This document shows positions 16,848 through 27,000 of a stretch of DNA of 39,331 bases, piece by piece (within the stretch, counting starts at the first letter, position 1; each line of letters begins with the position of its first letter). The translations under genes and the position numbers were made by a program. Source of the stretch: an uncultured Bacteroides sp. (GTDB taxonomy: Bacteria; Bacteroidota; Bacteroidia; Bacteroidales; Bacteroidaceae). The stretch lies in assembly GCA_949289295.1 (NCBI GenBank), contig CASENM010000026.1, positions 1 to 39,331 of the forward strand, written 5' to 3'. The notes under the pieces are model-generated. The model made no database searches, was not told the origin of the DNA, and was given only the letters and a program-made list of their open reading frames with translations.

Positions 16848-18944
16848 ATGATGAAACAATTTGTAATTGCAGCAGCTATGACTTGTATGGCATGTGCATG
16901 CGGACAGAAGGCCGATGATGCCGTGAATCCGTTTTTGACTGAGTTCCAAACTCCTTATGGCGCTCCCGATTTTAAGCACATTAAGGTGGAGCATTATGAA
17001 CCGGCTTTTTGGGCTGGAATTGAAGAGCAGAATCAGGAAATCAAGACGATTGTGGAGAATCCTGACGAACCTACTTTTGAGAATACGATTGTGGCACTCG
17101 ACAACAGCGGTGAGATTCTGGACCGGGTGAGTGGTGTGTTCTTTGCGCTGACAGAAGCGGATACCAATGAGCAGCTGATGGCTCTGGAAACAAAATTTGC
17201 GGCTATGCTTTCTGAACATAATGACAATATCTTCCTTAATCAGGATTTATACAAGAAAGTGGCGGCCATTCATGAAAAGGAGGCGGACGGGGAGATTGAA
17301 CTGACTACGGAGCAACATTATCTTCTTGATAAATACTATAAAGGTTTCATACGTTCAGGGGCCGGTCTGGATGAAGCCAAGCAGACACGCTTGCGCGAAA
17401 TCAACAAGGAGCTTTCTACACTGACTATCGAATTCGGCAATCATGTGCTGGCGGACAATAATGCGTATCTGCTGGTAGTTGACAATGAGAAAGACTTGTC
17501 AGGCCTTCCGGAAGCAGTCGTGCAGGGAGCCGCTCAGGAAGCGAAAGCACATGGTCAGGACGGGAAATGGGTCTTCACCTTGCAGGAATCGAGCCGTTTG
17601 CCATTGCTGCAATATGCAGACAACCGCAATCTGAGAAAGGATATTTATCAGGCTTATATAAATAAAGGTAATCATGATGACGCTAACGACAACAAAACCT
17701 TGTTGAAACAGATTCTGACTCTCCGTCTTGAAAAGGCAAAGCTGATGGGGTATGACAACTATGCAGAATATCAGTTGGCTGAAAATATGGCAAAAACTCC
17801 GGAAAATGCTCTTGACTTGCTTTATGGCTTGTGGAAGTATGCCATCAAGAAAGCAAGGTCAGAAGCTGCCGAATTGCAGGCTATCATGGATCGGGAAGGA
17901 AAAGGCGAAAAGCTGGAAGCGTGGGACTGGTGGTATTATGCGGAAAAGCTCCGTCAGGAGAAATATAATTTGAATGAAGAGGAAATAAAGCCTTATTTTA
18001 GCCAGGAGGATGTGCACGACGGGCTTTGTTATGTGGTAAACAAACTATATGGCATCACATTGACGCCTGCAGACAGTATCCCAGTCTATAATCCGGATGT
18101 GAAGACGTATGTGGTAAACGATGCCGACGGGTCGCTGCTGGGAATCTTTTATAGTGATTATATGCCTCGTGCCGGCAAGAGGAGTGGCGCGTGGATGAGT
18201 AATTTCCGTGAAGCTTCGGCTGATGTCCGTCCGTTGATTTATAATGTGGCAAGTTTCACAAAACCTGCAGGCGATATGCCTTCTTTGCTGACGTTGGACG
18301 AGACACGTACCATGTTCCATGAGTTCGGACATGCGTTGCACGGACTGTTGACACGTTGCCAGTATAAAGGAACTTCAGGAACATCAGTTGCCCAAGACTT
18401 TGTGGAACTTCCCTCGCAGATTATGGAGCATTGGGCCATGGCTCCTGAAGTGATGAAGGTGTATGCAAAAAACTACAAGACTCGCGAAGTCATTTCTGAT
18501 GATTTGATCAGGAAGATAGATAACCAGTCGCATTTCAATCAAGGTTTCATGACAACCGAACTGCTGTCAGCTGCCATTCTGGATATGGAATTGCATTGCC
18601 TGACTTCTACAGACAACCTGAATGTGGTAGATTTTGAGAAACAGTTGATGGACAGTATCGGACTGATTCCTCAGATAGCCCCCCGCTATCGGGTGACTTA
18701 TTTCAATCATATCATGGGTGGATACGATGCCGGTTATTATAGCTATATTTGGGCGGAACGTCTGGACACTGATGCTTTTGAGGCGTTCAAGGAACAGGGA
18801 CTGTTCGACCAGGCTACTGCCACCGCATTCCGTAGGAATATTCTTGAGAAAGGAGGGTCTGACGATCCGATGAAATTGTATGTTGCATTCCGGGGGGCAG
18901 AACCGGGTCTGAAACCTCTGCTTGAAGCACGTGGACTGGAGTGA
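16848..18944 (+). CDS. dcp: M3 family metallopeptidase lipoprotein (Dcp-like)
   Basis: This 698-residue zinc peptidase is of the M3 (thimet/peptidyl-dipeptidase Dcp) family. It has a short lipoprotein signal with cysteines near 13-18 (MACACG), so it is probably exported and lipid-anchored, facing the periplasm. The zinc site is H491-EFGH-495, and the third ligand is Glu520 in DFVELPSQIMEHW. Further conserved blocks are NPFLTEFQTPYGAP at the N-terminus and RYRVTYFNHIMGGYDAGYYSY near the end. The length matches the family. It probably degrades oligopeptides released in the envelope. It is the last gene of the rhomboid unit, with a strong terminator 22 nt downstream. Confidence 0.93.
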   Translation: MMKQFVIAAAMTCMACACGQKADDAVNPFLTEFQTPYGAPDFKHIKVEHYEPAFWAGIEEQNQEIKTIVENPDEPTFENTIVALDNSGEILDRVSGVFFALTEADTNEQLMALETKFAAMLSEHNDNIFLNQDLYKKVAAIHEKEADGEIELTTEQHYLLDKYYKGFIRSGAGLDEAKQTRLREINKELSTLTIEFGNHVLADNNAYLLVVDNEKDLSGLPEAVVQGAAQEAKAHGQDGKWVFTLQESSRLPLLQYADNRNLRKDIYQAYINKGNHDDANDNKTLLKQILTLRLEKAKLMGYDNYAEYQLAENMAKTPENALDLLYGLWKYAIKKARSEAAELQAIMDREGKGEKLEAWDWWYYAEKLRQEKYNLNEEEIKPYFSQEDVHDGLCYVVNKLYGITLTPADSIPVYNPDVKTYVVNDADGSLLGIFYSDYMPRAGKRSGAWMSNFREASADVRPLIYNVASFTKPAGDMPSLLTLDETRTMFHEFGHALHGLLTRCQYKGTSGTSVAQDFVELPSQIMEHWAMAPEVMKVYAKNYKTREVISDDLIRKIDNQSHFNQGFMTTELLSAAILDMELHCLTSTDNLNVVDFEKQLMDSIGLIPQIAPRYRVTYFNHIMGGYDAGYYSYIWAERLDTDAFEAFKEQGLFDQATATAFRRNILEKGGSDDPMKLYVAFRGAEPGLKPLLEARGLE

Positions 18945-18965
18945 TTTCCTTGAAAACGGATGAGG

Positions 18966-19021
18966 GACACTGAATGTATGCGGAAAAACGAAACAACTGC
19001 ATACTTTCAGTGTCTTTTTTG
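18966..19021 (+). terminator. Terminator after the M3 peptidase gene
   Basis: GACACTGAA(18966-18974) and GTATGC pair with GCATAC and TTCAGTGTC(19006-19014), with one mismatch, followed by a T7 run (19015-19021). Confidence 0.85.
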
Positions 19022-19117
19022 TTGCAAGGAGGAGTTTGAAGGCGGTATAATTCGTGCTTTTTGTCTGCTAGGACTTAAATATTTACAATCGTTTCCGCTT
19101 ATCTGATGAAAAAAAAC

Positions 19118-19125
19118 TATATTTG
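19118..19125 (+). promoter_or_regulatory. -7 box of secDF
   Basis: TATATTTG fits TAnnTTTG, with a predicted start near 19132 and a leader of about 47 nt. Only a weak TTT is present near the -33 position. Confidence 0.5.
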
Positions 19126-19178
19126 CAACCTTGAAAACATGTATCAAATTAAAAATTAATATAATAAACTAAAGTAAC

Positions 19179-22100
19179 ATGCAAAACAAAGGATTTGTGA
19201 AGTTTTTTGCGGTATTGCTGACCCTTGCCTGCATCTTCTACCTTTCGTTCTCGTTTGTCACTCGTTATCAGATGAACAAGGCCGAACAGGACCCCAAAGG
19301 TGCGGCACATTATCTGGATTCTATGCAGAACCAGAAAGTGTGGTTGGGTATTTACACGCTGAAGCAATGCCGTGAGATGGAAATCGGGTTGGGACTTGAC
19401 CTGAAGGGTGGTATGAACGTAATTCTGGAAGTGTCTGTGCCTGATGTGGTGAAAGCGTTGGCAGACAACAAGCCGGATGAGGCATTCAACAAAGCTGTAG
19501 CTGAAGCCTCGAAACTGCAGGTGACCAGTCAGGATGATTTCATTACCCTTTTCGTGAGAGAGTATAAAAGGTTGGTTCCTGACGGTACATTGGCTGAACT
19601 TTTTGCCACTCAGCAGCTTAAAGACAAGGTAAATACCCGTAGTTCGGATGCGGAAGTAGAACGTGTGCTGCGTGATGAGGTAAAGGCTGCCATTGAAAAC
19701 TCATACAATGTATTGCGTACCCGTATTGACCGTTTCGGTGTCGTACAGCCTAATATTCAGACGCTTGAGGGAACTATGGGTCGTATCATGGTGGAGCTTC
19801 CGGGTATAAAAGAGCCGGAACGTGTAAGAAACCTGTTGCAGGGATCGGCTAATCTGGAGTTTTGGGAAACATATGAAGCGAAAGATATTGTGCCGGTACT
19901 TATATCTGCCGATGAGCGTGCGCGTGTGTTGCTGAGCGCGACGGCCGATTCTGTGAAAGCGAACAAGGAAGTTGCTGCGGGAGAGCAGGAAGCGGCCGTT
20001 TCTTCGAAAGATAGTCTGGCTGCCGTGTTGAGAGGCGAGGAGCCTGTTGCATCGGCTGCCAATATCGAACAGCTTAAAAAAGAACATCCTTTATTGGCTG
20101 TATTCCAACTCAATCAAAGCGGTGTCGGTGCGATTGTAGGATATGCAGATTATAAAGATACGGTTCAGGTGAATAAGGTGCTGAATATGCCGGGCATCAA
20201 GGAAATCATGCCGCGCGACTTGAAACTGATGTGGGGCGTAAAGGCTTCTGATATGGACAAGAGCGGTCGTATCTTTGAATTGTATGCAATCCGTTCTACA
20301 GAACGCAACGGACGTGCTCCGCTCGAAGGGGATGTGATTACAGATGCAAGAGATTCATACGACCAATTTAACAAGCCGTGTGTCACGATGTCGATGAATA
20401 CGGACGGTTCACGTCGTTGGGCTGCTCTGACCAAGAAAAATATCGGCAAGGAGATTGCCATTGTTCTGGACGGATATGTGTACAGTGCTCCGCGTGTGAA
20501 CTCGGAAATCACTGGCGGAAATTCGGAAATTACAGGAAACTTTACACCTGAAGTGACCAAAGACTTGGCTAACGTATTGAAGTCAGGAAAGATGCCGGCT
20601 CCCGCACGCATTGTGCAGGAAGATATTGTAGGTCCTTCACTGGGACAGCAGTCCATCAACCAGGGATTGGTTTCATTCATTGTCGCTTTGGTTGCGCTGA
20701 TGGCTTATCTTTGTATCATGTACGGATTCATTCCGGGTATGGTAGCTAACGGTGCGTTGGTTTTCAACTTCTTCTTTACGTTGGGAATCCTTACTTCTTT
20801 CCAGGCCGCACTTACTTTGTCGGGTATCGCCGGTATGGTGCTTTCTTTGGCTATGGCAGTCGATGCGAACGTGTTGATTTATGAACGTACCAAAGAAGAG
20901 CTGAGGGCAGGCAAAGCGATGAAAGAGGCTGTATCAGGCGGTTATTCGGGAGCATTCTCCGCTATTTTTGACTCGAACCTGACATCCATCATCACAGGTG
21001 TGATTCTGTTCTACTTCGGAACCGGACCTATCCGTGGATTTGCAACCACATTGATTATAGGTATTGTCTGCTCGTTCTTTACCGCTGTGTTTATGACCCG
21101 TCTGGTTTATGAGCATTATTTGAAGAAAGACAAGTGGCTGCATCTGACTTTCTCTACAGGCGTTTCCAAAAATCTGTTCCAGAATGTGCATTATAACTTT
21201 ATGGGAATCATCAAACGTTCGTTTACTGTTTGGGGTATTCTTCTGCTGGTTTGTATTGTTTCATTCTTTGTCCGCGGATTGTCGCAGAGTATTGACTTCA
21301 CGGGTGGACGTAACTTCGTGGTTCAGTTTGACCAAGTGGTTCAGCCGGAAACAGTCCGTGACTTGCTTGATGCGAAAGTGGGAGATGCGAACGTGCAGGC
21401 CATTGCCCTGGGTACGGACGGAAAGAGAATCCGGGTGATGACCAACTACCGTATCAATGAAGATGACCCGAAAGTGGATGCAGAAATTGAAAGTTTGCTC
21501 TATACGGCATTGAAAGAAGGTAATCTGGTGCCTGACGGCATTACGCTTGAACATTTCATTGACCGTGACGCCCAGGACGGATGCTCGATTATCAGTTCGC
21601 AGAAGGTAGGTCCGAGTATGGCTGACGACATGAAGACATCTGCTATATGGGCTGTTGTTTTTGCGTTGATTGCAATCGGTCTGTATATTTTGATTCGATT
21701 CAACAACATTGCCTACAGTATTGGTGCTACAGTTGCACTGACGATTGATGCGGTGCTGGTCATCGGCGCTTATTCGTTGTTCTACGGTATCATGCCGTTC
21801 TCTCTGGATGTTGACCAGACGTTCATCGGTGCGGTGCTGACAATCATCGGTTATTCTATCAACGACAAGGTGGTTATTTTCGACCGTGTGCGTGAGTTCA
21901 GCCATCTGTATCCTACCCGCGAACGTGCGAAGATGTTCAATGATGCGTTGAATACCACGTTGGCACGTACGTTGAACACAGGTCAGAGTACATTGATTGT
22001 GTTGATCTGTATCATCATTCTGGGCGGTGACAGCATCCGTAGCTTCTCGTTTGCAATGATTCTGGGCGTGGTAGTCGGTACGTTCTCCTCATTGTTTGTG

Positions 22101-22181
22101 GCAGCTCCGGTAGCTTATCTGTTGCTGGGCCACAAAATGCCGAAACAGGTAGGCGAGACAGCAACCGGAGAAAAAGCTTGA
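19179..22181 (+). CDS. secDF: Protein translocase subunit SecDF (fused)
   Basis: This 1000-residue fusion of SecD and SecF is the usual form in Bacteroidetes. It uses the proton-motive force to pull exported proteins through SecYEG on the periplasmic side. Features in order are an N-terminal membrane helix (about 7-28), the motif GLGLDLKGGMNVILEV (about 71-86) and large periplasmic domains with an Ala/Ser/Glu-rich linker near 255-290. The SecD helices contain Asp562 in MAVDANVLIYERTKEEL. The SecF part begins at SIDFTGGRNFVVQF, and the SecF helices contain the motif GYSINDKVVIFDRVRE (Asp896). About twelve helices are expected. The gene stands alone between its own -7 box and a strong terminator. 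Confidence 0.97.
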   Translation: MQNKGFVKFFAVLLTLACIFYLSFSFVTRYQMNKAEQDPKGAAHYLDSMQNQKVWLGIYTLKQCREMEIGLGLDLKGGMNVILEVSVPDVVKALADNKPDEAFNKAVAEASKLQVTSQDDFITLFVREYKRLVPDGTLAELFATQQLKDKVNTRSSDAEVERVLRDEVKAAIENSYNVLRTRIDRFGVVQPNIQTLEGTMGRIMVELPGIKEPERVRNLLQGSANLEFWETYEAKDIVPVLISADERARVLLSATADSVKANKEVAAGEQEAAVSSKDSLAAVLRGEEPVASAANIEQLKKEHPLLAVFQLNQSGVGAIVGYADYKDTVQVNKVLNMPGIKEIMPRDLKLMWGVKASDMDKSGRIFELYAIRSTERNGRAPLEGDVITDARDSYDQFNKPCVTMSMNTDGSRRWAALTKKNIGKEIAIVLDGYVYSAPRVNSEITGGNSEITGNFTPEVTKDLANVLKSGKMPAPARIVQEDIVGPSLGQQSINQGLVSFIVALVALMAYLCIMYGFIPGMVANGALVFNFFFTLGILTSFQAALTLSGIAGMVLSLAMAVDANVLIYERTKEELRAGKAMKEAVSGGYSGAFSAIFDSNLTSIITGVILFYFGTGPIRGFATTLIIGIVCSFFTAVFMTRLVYEHYLKKDKWLHLTFSTGVSKNLFQNVHYNFMGIIKRSFTVWGILLLVCIVSFFVRGLSQSIDFTGGRNFVVQFDQVVQPETVRDLLDAKVGDANVQAIALGTDGKRIRVMTNYRINEDDPKVDAEIESLLYTALKEGNLVPDGITLEHFIDRDAQDGCSIISSQKVGPSMADDMKTSAIWAVVFALIAIGLYILIRFNNIAYSIGATVALTIDAVLVIGAYSLFYGIMPFSLDVDQTFIGAVLTIIGYSINDKVVIFDRVREFSHLYPTRERAKMFNDALNTTLARTLNTGQSTLIVLICIIILGGDSIRSFSFAMILGVVVGTFSSLFVAAPVAYLLLGHKMPKQVGETATGEKA

Positions 22182-22235
22182 TGACAATGATTATACTTGT
22201 TTGGAAGGTATAGTCTCGTAATATGAAAGTATGGC

Positions 22236-22270
22236 AAGAGGGCAGGCTTCGGTCTGCCCTCTTTGTTTTT
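22236..22270 (+). terminator. Terminator of secDF
   Basis: AAGAGGGCAG(22236-22245) pairs with CTGCCCTCTT(22254-22263). Further G-U and C-G pairs close a TTCG tetraloop, and the tail is TGTTTTT. Confidence 0.92.
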
Positions 22271-22342
22271 CCGGATGGCGTTCCTTGTCTGTCTTCTGGA
22301 AACAATCTGTGGAAATCTGCATTTCACCTCATAAAGTTTTTG

Positions 22343-22350
22343 TAGCTTTG
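22343..22350 (+). promoter_or_regulatory. -7 box of the metal uptake genes
   Basis: TAGCTTTG fits TAnnTTTG, with a predicted start near 22357, 25 nt before the ATG. I saw no clear Zur/Fur-type palindrome overlapping it, and no convincing -33. Confidence 0.45.
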
Positions 22351-22381
22351 CAACAATAAATCCATAAATATATAAACAGAC

Positions 22382-23248
22382 ATGTCTATCAGGAAATATT
22401 TGTTCATGCTTCCTTGCATCCTGCTGTTTGCTGCGTGCGGAGGAGGAAAAGAAGAAGCTGACAAGCCCGTGATTACCGTGACTATCGAACCGCTCCGTTA
22501 TTTTACGGAGGCCGTGGCGGGTGACAATTTTCAGGTGGTCAGCATGGTGCCGGAAGGAAGCAATCCCGAGACGTATGACCCGACACCGCAGCAACTCGTG
22601 AATCTGTCGCAAAGTAAAGCCTATTTCCGCATCGGACATATAGGGTTTGAACAGGCATGGATGGAGAAGCTCAAAAGCAATGCTCCCAATTTGCCGTTTT
22701 ATGATATGTCGGAGGGGGTAGAGCTTATTGACAGTCCACATCCGCATATACATGCTCAGGCTGCAGATCCGCACATCTGGAATTCGATACCGAATGCACG
22801 TATCATAGCAGAAAACATTTACAGGGCATTGTGCAGGCTCGATAATGGCGGTCGGACGTATTATCAGCATCGGCTGGACAGTCTGAAAAATGTCATTGAC
22901 CGTACAGAGGAACATGTCGTCCGGGAAATGGCGGAGGCAGACCGGGCTTTCGTCATCTATCATCCTGCCTTGAGCTATTTTGCAAGAGATTATGGATTGG
23001 AGCAAATCTGCATAGAGGCTGAAGGGAAAGAACCTTCGCCGGCTTATCTGCAGCAATTGATTCGTGGGTGCAGGGAAAAACAAGTGAGAATTGTGTTTGT
23101 CCAGCAGGAGTTTGACCGTCGCAATGCGGAACTGATAGCCGGTGAACTGTCCTTGGAGCTGGTGACAGTCAATCCGCTCAGCTATCGTTGGGATGAAGAG
23201 ATGATGCATATTGCTGATGCGTTGAGCCGAAAACCGAACAAACGTTGA
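22382..23248 (+). CDS. Zn/Mn-type ABC transporter substrate-binding lipoprotein
   Basis: This 288-residue cluster A-I (ZnuA/TroA-like) metal-binding protein has a type II signal peptide (lipobox FAAC, Cys19) and so is anchored at the periplasmic face of the inner membrane. Expected metal positions are H131 in ADPHIWNS and H194 in YHPALSYF, with a carboxylate near E243 (QQEFDRRNAE). The first ligand, normally His in PHxYEPTP, is Glu63 here (NPETYDPTP). A short His-rich stretch, HPHIH (120-124), precedes DPHIW and may help capture zinc. The ATPase gene begins just 2 nt after the stop. Zinc is the likeliest substrate, but manganese cannot be excluded. Confidence 0.88.
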   Translation: MSIRKYLFMLPCILLFAACGGGKEEADKPVITVTIEPLRYFTEAVAGDNFQVVSMVPEGSNPETYDPTPQQLVNLSQSKAYFRIGHIGFEQAWMEKLKSNAPNLPFYDMSEGVELIDSPHPHIHAQAADPHIWNSIPNARIIAENIYRALCRLDNGGRTYYQHRLDSLKNVIDRTEEHVVREMAEADRAFVIYHPALSYFARDYGLEQICIEAEGKEPSPAYLQQLIRGCREKQVRIVFVQQEFDRRNAELIAGELSLELVTVNPLSYRWDEEMMHIADALSRKPNKR

Positions 23249-23250
23249 AA

Positions 23251-23961
23251 ATGGATATGAGGCCGTTAATTAAACTTTCCCGTCTTTCTGGAGGCTATGA
23301 AGGGAAAATTGTGCTCCACGATGTCAATCTTGAGATTTATCCGAATGATTTTGTAGGCATTATCGGACCAAACGGAGGCGGAAAGACCACGCTGGTGAAG
23401 TTGATTCTGGGACTGCTGAAGCCGATGTCCGGAGAAATTGAATTCAACCTGAACGGAAAAAAGGCTGACTGGTTGAGCATCGGTTACTTGCCGCAGTATA
23501 GTGCGGTCGACAAAAAATTTCCAATATCCGTTTACGACGTAATTTTGTCAGGACTTGGCAGGCAGAAATCATTGTGGCGCCCGTTTACAGAGAGCCAGCA
23601 TGAGCAGGTGAGGCATATAATTGCCCGTATGGGGTTGGAAGGACTGGAACGGCGTGCGATAGGTAGCTTGAGTGGAGGACAGGTGCAGCGGACTTTGTTG
23701 GGACGTGCATTGGTGTCGAATCCGCAAATACTGATTCTTGACGAGCCGGATACTTATATAGACAAACATTTTGAGTCGCAGCTTTATTCTTTATTGGACG
23801 AAATCAACCGCGAATGTGCCATTGTATTGGTCAGTCACGATATCGGCACCTTATTGCAACATGCAGAAAAGCTGGCTTTCATAAGCGGTACATTGCATTG
23901 CTGCCGGAGTACAGATGTTTCTGCTGGATGGCTGGAAGAACATTTAACGGGTGTTTGGTAA
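23251..23961 (+). CDS. Zn/Mn-type ABC transporter ATP-binding protein (ZnuC-like)
   Basis: This 236-residue ABC ATPase energises metal uptake together with the preceding binding protein. It has Walker A GPNGGGKTT (about 39-47), the signature LSGGQVQR, Walker B ILILDEPDT and the switch SHD. The family-typical start of the core is VLHDVNLEIYPNDFVGIIG. I chose the ATG at 23251, since an in-frame TTG at 23245 overlaps the upstream stop. No permease gene follows: the next gene is an unrelated DUF2723 protein with its own -7 box. The membrane subunit must therefore be elsewhere in the genome if the system works. Confidence 0.92.
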   Translation: MDMRPLIKLSRLSGGYEGKIVLHDVNLEIYPNDFVGIIGPNGGGKTTLVKLILGLLKPMSGEIEFNLNGKKADWLSIGYLPQYSAVDKKFPISVYDVILSGLGRQKSLWRPFTESQHEQVRHIIARMGLEGLERRAIGSLSGGQVQRTLLGRALVSNPQILILDEPDTYIDKHFESQLYSLLDEINRECAIVLVSHDIGTLLQHAEKLAFISGTLHCCRSTDVSAGWLEEHLTGVW

Positions 23962-24002
23962 GATTCATGTTGCGTGGTATGCTTTCATTGGTAAATGTTT
24001 GC

Positions 24003-24010
24003 TATCTTTG
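24003..24010 (+). promoter_or_regulatory. -7 box of the DUF2723 gene
   Basis: TATCTTTG, followed by a predicted start near 24017, lies 42 bp after the ATPase gene ends. It supports the ATG at 24046 over an in-frame ATG at 23995, which would be upstream of the transcript start. Confidence 0.55.
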
Positions 24011-24045
24011 CCGCATTGAAAATAAATGAGAAACAAAATTATTCA

Positions 24046-27000
24046 ATGAAACAGTACGACAAGATTAACAACGTGTTAGGCTGGTTTGTCTTTGCGATAG
24101 CTGCGTTTACCTATTGCATGACCATCGAACCTACCGCAAGTTTCTGGGATTGCCCTGAATTCATCACTACAGGTTATAAATTGGAAGTCGGTCATCCGCC
24201 CGGCGCACCGTTTTTCATGCTCACGGCCAATCTGTTCAGCCAGTTCGCAAGCGACCCTTCGCAGGTGGCCAAGATGGTGAACATCATGAGCGCGCTGATG
24301 AGTGCGGCCTGTATTCTGTTTCTTTTCTGGAGCATCACTTGTCTGGCTAAGAAACTGATTTGTCCGGAAGAAAAAGACATGACCGCGGGCCGGCTGATAG
24401 CGATAATGGCATCGGGCGTGGTTGGCGCGTTGGCTTATACGTGGAGTGATACTTTCTGGTTCAGTGCTGTGGAAGGGGAGGTATATGCTTATTCCAGCCT
24501 GTTTACTGCTTTGGTTTTCTGGCTGATTTTAAAATGGGAGAACCGTGCCGATGAGCCTCACAGCGATCGCTGGCTCATTCTTATTGCTTATCTGACCGGT
24601 TTGTCGGTAGGAGTACACCTTCTGAACCTGTTGTGTATTCCTGCCATTGTGCTGGTTTATTACTACAAGAAAAACCCTCATGCCAACTTGAAAGGCAGTC
24701 TGTTGGCATTGTGTGGTTCCATGGTGCTGATTGCCGTGGTGCTTTATGGCATTGTGCCGGGCATCGTGAAGGTGGGCGGCTGGTTCGAATTGTTGTTTGT
24801 CAATGATTTCGGCTGTCCGTTCAATACGGGTGTCATAGTCTATATGGTTGTCCTTGCGGCAAGCATCGTCTGGGGAGTGTACGAGAGTTATACTGTCAAA
24901 AGCCGCCGGCGCATGAATATTTCGTTCCTTTCCACAGTCGGTCTGCTGGGAATTCCTTTCTACGGGCATGGTTGGGGAAGCGTGTTCATCGGTATCGTTG
25001 TGTTGGCGATACTGGCACTTTATTTGTTTGCCAATATCAGCGAGAAATATCAGGTAAGCGCGCGAACGTTGAATACAACGCTGCTGGCCATGATGATGAT
25101 TGTGGTGGGTTATTCTTCGTATGCCGTAATTGTAATCCGTTCTTCCGCCAATACGCCGATGGACCAGAACTCTCCGGAAGACATCTTTACGCTGGGAGAA
25201 TATCTGGGGCGTGAGCAATATGGCACCCGGCCGTTGTTCTATGGCCAGACCTATGCTTCGAAGCCGGCCCTTAAGGTGGTGGACGACGGATGTATGTATG
25301 ACGTGGAAGAAGGCGCACCGGTATATCAGCGTAAGGAGAAAGAATCTCCGGAAGAAAAAGACAGCTACGAAATTGTGCGTCACAAGACAGAATACAGATA
25401 TGCGCAGAATATGATATTCCCGCGTATGTACAGCAGCGACCATGCTGCAGCCTATGAAAGCTGGCTTGGAGGAGTGGAAGGACATCAGGTGCCTTATGAC
25501 CAGTGCGGAGAGACTATTATGGTGAAAATACCGACTCAATGGGACAATATCAAGTTCTTCTTCATCTATCAGCTCAACTACATGTATTGGCGTTATTTCA
25601 TGTGGAATTTTGCAGGCCGTCAGAATGACATACAGGGTGAGGGAGAAATAGAGCACGGCAACTGGATTACGGGCATTCCGTTTGTGGACAAGATGCTTGT
25701 GGGCGACCAGTCTTTGCTTCCGAGCGATTTGAAAGACAACAAAGGACATAATGTATTTTATTGTCTGCCGCTTATCTTGGGAATCATCGGCCTGTTCTGG
25801 CAGGCCTATAAGGGCGAACGGGGTATTCAGCAGTTCTGGATTGTGTTCTTCCTGTTCTTCATGACCGGTCTTGCCATTGTCCTTTATTTGAACCAGACAC
25901 CTCAGCAGCCGCGTGAGCGGGATTATGCGTATGCCGGTTCGTTCTATGCCTATGCCATCTGGATTGGTTTGGGAGTGGCAGCTATCGCCGAATGGCTTCA
26001 TAAAAAGAAACTGAAAGAAACGACAGCCGCTATAATAGCCGGTGTGGCAGGTGTGCTGGTGCCGGTTCAGATGGTCAGCCAGACATGGGATGACCATGAC
26101 CGCAGCAACCGCTATACGTGCCGTGATTTCGGACAGAACTACTTGAATTCGATTCAGGAAGAAGGAAATCCGATTATCTTTACCAACGGTGACAATGACA
26201 CTTTCCCCCTGTGGTATAATCAAGAGACGGAAGGTTTCCGCACTGATGCGCGTGTCTGCAACTTGAGCTATCTGCAAACCGACTGGTATATTGACCAGAT
26301 GCGCCGTCCTGCCTATGATTCGCCTTCTGTTCCTATCAACTGGGAACGTATCGATTATGTGGCGGGTCATAATGAGGCGGTTTATATCCGTCCGGACGCG
26401 ATGAAAACTGTCGAAGAGTTTTACAGACAGAATCCGGAAGAAGCAAAAAAATCGTTCGGAGATAATCCGTATGAATTGAAAAATATTCTGGAACATTGGG
26501 TACGTTCTCCGAAGGCTGATTTGCAGATGATACCTACCGACAGTATTGTGGTCAAACTCGACAAAGAGGCCATCAAACGTTCGGGCATGATGACTCCCGA
26601 TTCGATACCCGACTATATGCATATCTCCCTTAAAGGGAAGCATCTGCTCTATAAAAGTGAGCTGATGATGTTGGAGATGCTGGCCAACACCAATTGGGAG
26701 CGTCCGCTTTATATGGCCATTACGGTCGGCTCAGAAAACCAGCTCAATCTGACAGGCAACTTTGTGCAGGAGGGATTGGCTTACCGTATTACTCCGTTCA
26801 CACATGACCAGCTGGGCGCACGCATCGATTCGGAGAAAATGTATGACAATCTGATGCACAAGTTCAAGTTTGGTGGTATTGACAACCCGGATATCTATCT
26901 GGATGAAACGACTTTGCGTATGTGTGACACACATCGGCGTATTTTCGTCTTGTTGGCCAGCCAGCTTATCCGGGAAGGCAAGAACGACAAAGCGCTTGAA

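Noticed and set aside
24529-26643. A 704-codon minus-strand open frame opposite the DUF2723 gene
   Set aside because: It is fully antisense to a well-supported gene and its translation has the His/Arg/Gln-rich composition of a shadow frame, with no domain pattern. It arises from codon bias on the other strand.
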